A stretch of DNA of 17,524 nt, from positions 1 through 17,524 of the forward strand of contig CAMVHP010000017.1 of the NCBI GenBank assembly GCA_947167315.1, given 5' to 3'. This DNA comes from RGIG8782 sp017475895 (GTDB lineage Bacteria; Pseudomonadota; Alphaproteobacteria; Rickettsiales; UBA1997). Shown here piece after piece: positions 14,168 through 17,524 of the stretch (positions are counted from its first letter, which is position 1; each line of letters starts with the position of its first letter). Position numbers and translations under genes: made by a program. The notes below the pieces were generated by a model. That model was not told the origin of the DNA, ran no database searches, and was given only the letters and a program-made list of their open reading frames with translations.

Positions 14168-15418
14168 TTAAAATTTACCCTTTATTACTTCATAATCATA
14201 AACACTTGACAATTTACCGTATAGTGCAACGGTGGGCGTTCCAGAAATTATTTGCTTCAAAATATTTTCTACATCTTCAATACTGGTGCTACTTATATCA
14301 TCAATGATTTCCTTTTCTTTTATCACTTTATTATACTTCAATAGATCGCCACCATTTGATGATGCTCTATTGCTTGTGCTTTCAAGTCCCATAAGTATTG
14401 AAGATTTTAATTTTATTTTTGCTCTTTCTAACTCATCCTTTTGTATAGATTTTGTTGCTTTCTTCAGTTCCTCAATTATGGCGTCTATGGTTTTATTTAT
14501 GTTTATTGGTTCTACCCCAGTGTATATCTCAAATGAACCAATATCACTGGAAAATTGGTTGTAGGAATAAATTGTATAACATAAACCCTTATTTTCTCTT
14601 ATTTCCTGAAACAATCTTGAGGACATGCTTGATCCTAAAATATGGTTCATAACTGACAATTTATACTTATCTTTGTTGTTGTAGGAAATACCTTTGAAAC
14701 CAATTATACACTGCACCTGCTCCAAATCCTTTTCCTTTTTGAAATATCCGGATGTATACTTAGCATCTTCGATTTTTGCATCTCTTTTTTGTTTTCTATC
14801 TTTAAAATACCTGTTGGCAAAATCTATAACCTTATCAAGGGTTATATTTCCGGCAACTGATAAAACGATATTATCAGCTGTATAGTTTTCATCTATATAA
14901 TCCAAAAAATCTTGCTTTTTAAAGTTTTTAATATTTTCTGCAGGACCTAAAATACTTCTTCCATAGGGTTGGTTTGAAAAAGCGGTTTGTTTGTAGTAGT
15001 CATAAATAATTTCATCTGGAGTATCTTCTGTCATTGCAAGTTCCTGTAAAATAACTCCTCTTTCCTTTTCCAGCTCTTCTTCGCTAAATGTTGAGTTGTC
15101 AATCATGTCTATTAAAATTTCTATTGCTTTCTCAGTATACTCCTTAAGTTGTTTACTATAGTATGCCGTAGTCTCAACTGAAGTATATGCATTAAAACTG
15201 GCTCCGATTTTTTCAAAATCGCAGGCTATTTGTTTTGCATTCCTGTTTTCTGTTCCCTTAAAGGCCATGTGTTCTATAAAATGAGATATTCCGTTATTTT
15301 TTTTATTTTCATTTCTGGAACCTGTGTTTACAAATATTTCTACAGTGGTTGTCTCCACGTCCTTCATATAATCACATACAACTCTTATGCCGTTCTTTAA
15401 TTGTCCTATTTCTATCAT
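14168..15418 (-). CDS. M16-family zinc metallopeptidase (processing-peptidase-like)
   Basis: The frame can start at 15445 (425 residues) but I prefer ATG 15418 (416 residues): a -10 element abuts the upstream ATG, so that codon would lie before the transcription start, and family members begin close to the LKNGIRVV strand. Counting from the longer start, the inverted zinc motif HFIEH is at 55-59 (H55, E58 base, H59) and E135 in ERGVILQE fits the third ligand. NAYTSVETTAYYSKQL and SSRLFQEIRENKGLCYTIYSY, the C-terminal substrate-binding R/Y block, are both present, so one chain carries both M16 domains. Relatives include mitochondrial processing peptidase beta and the rickettsial protease; they cleave short peptides or signal peptides. 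No signal peptide is visible, so the location is uncertain. It is divergent from mreC. Confidence 0.9.
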   Translation of the reverse strand: MIEIGQLKNGIRVVCDYMKDVETTTVEIFVNTGSRNENKKNNGISHFIEHMAFKGTENRNAKQIACDFEKIGASFNAYTSVETTAYYSKQLKEYTEKAIEILIDMIDNSTFSEEELEKERGVILQELAMTEDTPDEIIYDYYKQTAFSNQPYGRSILGPAENIKNFKKQDFLDYIDENYTADNIVLSVAGNITLDKVIDFANRYFKDRKQKRDAKIEDAKYTSGYFKKEKDLEQVQCIIGFKGISYNNKDKYKLSVMNHILGSSMSSRLFQEIRENKGLCYTIYSYNQFSSDIGSFEIYTGVEPININKTIDAIIEELKKATKSIQKDELERAKIKLKSSILMGLESTSNRASSNGGDLLKYNKVIKEKEIIDDISSTSIEDVENILKQIISGTPTVALYGKLSSVYDYEVIKGKF

Positions 15419-15445
15419 TGTTGAGTAATATTTATTAATGCTCAT

Positions 15446-15473
15446 AATATAGAAGTTGTTGTATAAAAATCAA
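15446..15473 (-). promoter_or_regulatory. Promoter of the M16 protease gene
   Basis: Minus strand TTGATT, a 16-base spacer and TATATT ending directly before the upstream ATG at 15445. The expected transcription start near 15439 lies inside the longer reading frame, supporting the ATG at 15418. Confidence 0.5.
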
Positions 15474-15493
15474 TAATATTACGGTTTTTGCTA

Positions 15494-15521
15494 TTGAAAA
15501 AAAATTAATATAATTTATTAT
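15494..15521 (+). promoter_or_regulatory. Candidate promoter region of mreC
   Basis: TATAAT at 15509-15514 lacks a well-placed -35 box. An alternative is TTGAAA (15494-15499), 16 bases, then TATTAT (15516-15521). Either would start transcription 20-30 bases before the ATG at 15545. The true site cannot be chosen by eye. Confidence 0.35.
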
Positions 15522-15544
15522 AAGGACAGTTTTTCATCAAAAAT

Positions 15545-16417
15545 ATGAGAATGTACGGCTATAAGGGAAAGTATTTGGATAGAGTTAATTTAAAGGTGCC
15601 GGCAATGTATTACATAAAAATAATTGTTGGCAAAATGATGTTTATGTTGTTGTTAATTCTATCTTTTTCTGGCCTAATAGTTTTTAAAAACAATTCACTG
15701 TTGGACGTAAAAATAAAAAATAGAATAAAACTTGTGACATCTCCGTATTTTGCTGTGTTTACATGCTATGATGTACTATCAAATGCTGCAAAGGACTTTT
15801 TTATCCATAAGATACATCTAAATAGCTTAAATAATTTGTTAATAGCTGAAAACCAAAAGCTACAAATGAAGATTTTAAGACTAAAATCGTTGGAGAGAGA
15901 AAATAGGGAACTGAGGGAAAGTTTAAATTTTGTACTGCGGAATGATTTACATGACTATGTTATAAAAAAAATCAATATAATAAGTAATAATTCGTTTACA
16001 AACAGGGTAGAAATTAATGTTTATGACGGTGAAAACATACGTGAAAATGATATTGTAGTTGATAACAACGGAAACCTAGTTGGTAAGGTTATTAACAAAA
16101 CGGAAAATAAAGCTGAAATATTACTTACCAGTGATATGCATTTTAGAATTGCCGGATATCTGGAGCGAGGCAACCTAAAGGTGTTGTTGAGTGGTAACGA
16201 GAGTAGTAAAATGAATATTATGTATTTTCTTGGTGAGAAGGAAGACATGATTGAAGATGAGGATATTTACACAAATTATAATAATTCTTTGAAAAACGAT
16301 GTATACATTGGTAAAATAGTTAAAGGTAAAGATGGTTTTGCTGTTAAAACTGCTGCAAATTTATCAAAAATAGATTATGTTATAATATTGAATGAAAGGG
16401 ATGGTGAAACCAGTTGA
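15545..16417 (+). CDS. mreC: Rod-shape-determining protein MreC
   Basis: 290 residues, typical length. A short cytoplasmic N-terminus, one membrane helix at about 27-48, a coiled coil at about 93-128 (NLLIAENQKLQMKILRLKSL and the ENRELRESL repeat), then the periplasmic double beta-barrel domain with NRVEINVYDGENIRENDIVV, NNGNLVGKVINKT and AEILLTSDMHFRIAGYL. MreC links the MreB cytoskeleton to the PBP2/RodA elongasome; its presence with MurL indicates that some peptidoglycan synthesis is retained. No MreB or MreD is in the window. The ATGs at 15545 and 15551 are equally possible starts, with no clear ribosome binding site. The stop codon lies in the terminator hairpin shared with the convergent capsid gene. 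Confidence 0.92.
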   Translation: MRMYGYKGKYLDRVNLKVPAMYYIKIIVGKMMFMLLLILSFSGLIVFKNNSLLDVKIKNRIKLVTSPYFAVFTCYDVLSNAAKDFFIHKIHLNSLNNLLIAENQKLQMKILRLKSLERENRELRESLNFVLRNDLHDYVIKKINIISNNSFTNRVEINVYDGENIRENDIVVDNNGNLVGKVINKTENKAEILLTSDMHFRIAGYLERGNLKVLLSGNESSKMNIMYFLGEKEDMIEDEDIYTNYNNSLKNDVYIGKIVKGKDGFAVKTAANLSKIDYVIILNERDGETS

Positions 16418-16436
16418 TGATAGTTTCAACTGGTTT
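16407..16436. terminator. Bidirectional terminator between mreC and the capsid gene
   Basis: A perfect 11-bp inverted repeat, AAACCAGTTGA (16407-16417) and TCAACTGGTTT (16426-16436), with an 8-base loop. The left arm contains the mreC stop codon, and the structure lies 16 bases after the end of the convergent capsid gene. It has about the only moderately GC-containing stem in the window. U-runs are short, so efficiency is uncertain. Confidence 0.7.
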
Positions 16437-16451
16437 ATTAATTAATGACAA

Positions 16452-17507
16452 CTATTCAGCTGTTATAAGACATTTAAAGGCATCTTTATCGATTACGTCT
16501 CCGCCAACTCTTTTTGTTGTGTAGAATCTTATGTATGGTTTTACTGTATATGGATCTCTTAAAATTCTAATGCCGACCCTATCAACTATTTGGTAGTATC
16601 TAAAATCACCAAATATTATTGATTTTGTTGAAGAATCAACAGCCGGAACATAGGAACTTTGGTAAACCGGAGCTCCCAATAGTGTATCCGGTTGACCGGC
16701 TAACAATGCAGGATTCCACAAATAATGGCCACTGGTGCTATCCTTTAATCGTCTAACAACTTTCATGGCCGATCTAGGCATTAAAAAGCTGGCATTGTTT
16801 ATGTATTTGTCACCTAAAGAATAGTATAAATCCAATATGTCATTTTCATTAAATTCTTCATCTGTATCTGTACTTGTTACCGCTTCAATGCCATTATTGA
16901 TACCAACGTAACTTAAAATTCCAGTTGGCTGATTTGCGGTGGCACCGGTTCCATTAATAAAAGCGTTTTCTTCAGCACCAATAAAGTCATCCGCTAACCT
17001 ATTTGCCAGCCATTGCTCTATATCAATGGCAGAATCGTCAAGTATTTTTTGACTAACTTTTGGTTGTGCGACTAGGTCAAATGTGTTTATGGTGGTTTTT
17101 GTAAAAATACTTGTGTCTGTATCACTAACTGTTCCGGTTTCGCTTAACCATGATGGAGCCATGTTTGATGCATCGATTACATCTAAACTGGAGGATGATA
17201 TTTCCTGAACGGAACATATTTTTCTCATTATACAATTTTCTTCTATTTTATCCACCATCATTTTCTGTATATTTGGAGATAAAAGATGTCCGCCGTAGGA
17301 TGATGAAGAATCGAGGGAAGTTGTTAAATTTCTTTTTACTTCAATATCATTTAAATTTGATTCTATTCCTCTTTTGATGTAGGTGTTAAACGCTTGTTTA
17401 TATTCATTATCTTCTGTTTTATATTCGTCAACACCATTGACTGGTCTTGATAGACTTGCTTCTATTTTGTTTATCCTGAATATTCTAATAAAAAAATAGG
17501 GGATTAT
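16452..17507 (-). CDS. HK97-family major capsid protein, 5' end disrupted
   Basis: The first ATG in frame is at 17261 (269 residues), but homology starts well upstream of it: the frame is open from 17507 and includes EASLSRPVNGVDEYK, EYKQAFNTYIKRG and SYGGHLLSPNIQ, the usual N-arm of the mature HK97 capsid subunit. Downstream are RKICSVQEIS, QPKVSQKILDDSAIDIEQWL, AEENAFINGTGATANQPTGI, FLMPRSAMKVVRRLKD, YLWNPALLAGQPDTLLG, VDRVGIRILRDPYTVKPYIRF and the end TTKRVGGDVIDKDAFKCL. No ATG, GTG or TTG exists in frame between the stop at 17508-17510 and 17261, and the N-terminal scaffolding segment expected before EASLSRP is absent, so the 5' part is frameshifted or lost near a T7 run (17490-17496). 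Strong similarity to capsids of lambdoid prophages and alphaproteobacterial gene transfer agents; which of the two is not decidable here. Confidence 0.85.
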   Translation of the reverse strand: MIPYFFIRIFRINKIEASLSRPVNGVDEYKTEDNEYKQAFNTYIKRGIESNLNDIEVKRNLTTSLDSSSSYGGHLLSPNIQKMMVDKIEENCIMRKICSVQEISSSSLDVIDASNMAPSWLSETGTVSDTDTSIFTKTTINTFDLVAQPKVSQKILDDSAIDIEQWLANRLADDFIGAEENAFINGTGATANQPTGILSYVGINNGIEAVTSTDTDEEFNENDILDLYYSLGDKYINNASFLMPRSAMKVVRRLKDSTSGHYLWNPALLAGQPDTLLGAPVYQSSYVPAVDSSTKSIIFGDFRYYQIVDRVGIRILRDPYTVKPYIRFYTTKRVGGDVIDKDAFKCLITAE

Positions 17508-17524
17508 TTAACCATTTGGGAAAA

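Noticed and set aside
1..17524. CRISPR array, transposase/IS ends, toxin-antitoxin or restriction genes
   Set aside because: No regularly spaced repeats, transposase motifs or recognised defence genes were seen on either strand.

Overview
The window is AT-rich (roughly 70% A+T by eye) with tightly packed bacterial genes. The gene content suggests a reduced-genome alphaproteobacterium of the Rickettsiales or a similar intracellular lineage. Reasons: the valyl-tRNA synthetase is of the archaeal-like type known from Rickettsia (motif GFDDNGLPSER), the nitronate monooxygenase, secreted intradiol-dioxygenase-like protein and M16 protease are of kinds found in such bacteria, A/T-ending codons dominate, and TGA acts only as a stop. 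The taxonomic placement is an inference; no marker gene here settles it.

Left part (1-3488, + strand): the 3' half of murL (a peptidoglycan precursor epimerase), immediately followed by a cation diffusion facilitator; then a small secreted-looking, cysteine-rich peptide gene with its own strong promoter and ribosome binding site; then a long nitronate monooxygenase-type flavoprotein with its own promoter. Positions 3489-4216 hold two tRNA genes, Ala(UGC) on the minus strand and Asn(GUU) on the plus strand, each with a near-consensus promoter, and a GC-richer island of unknown nature.

Middle (4217-9871, - strand): a probable operon read from high to low coordinates: an orphan C-terminal piece of isoleucyl-tRNA synthetase, a GT4 glycosyltransferase, acpS, valyl-tRNA synthetase broken into two overlapping frames by an internal deletion, and a secreted intradiol-dioxygenase-like protein. 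Two aminoacyl-tRNA synthetase genes damaged in one operon is the most unusual aspect of the window. Divergent from it are lptF and lptG (9947-12125, + strand), the inner-membrane permease pair that extracts LPS or lipooligosaccharide.

Right part: galU and an MlaF-type ABC ATPase overlap as a minus-strand operon (12155-13763) with a good promoter upstream. A 404-base gap then holds a probably broken small ORF. Next come an M16 zinc protease (- strand), divergent mreC (+ strand), a bidirectional terminator, and at the edge an HK97-type major capsid gene (- strand) whose 5' end is out of frame: a prophage or gene-transfer-agent relic.

Taken together most genes serve the cell envelope (MurL, MreC, LptF/G, Mla, GalU, a glycosyltransferase) and translation or lipid cofactor supply. 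I see no CRISPR array, no transposase and no recognisable defence system.
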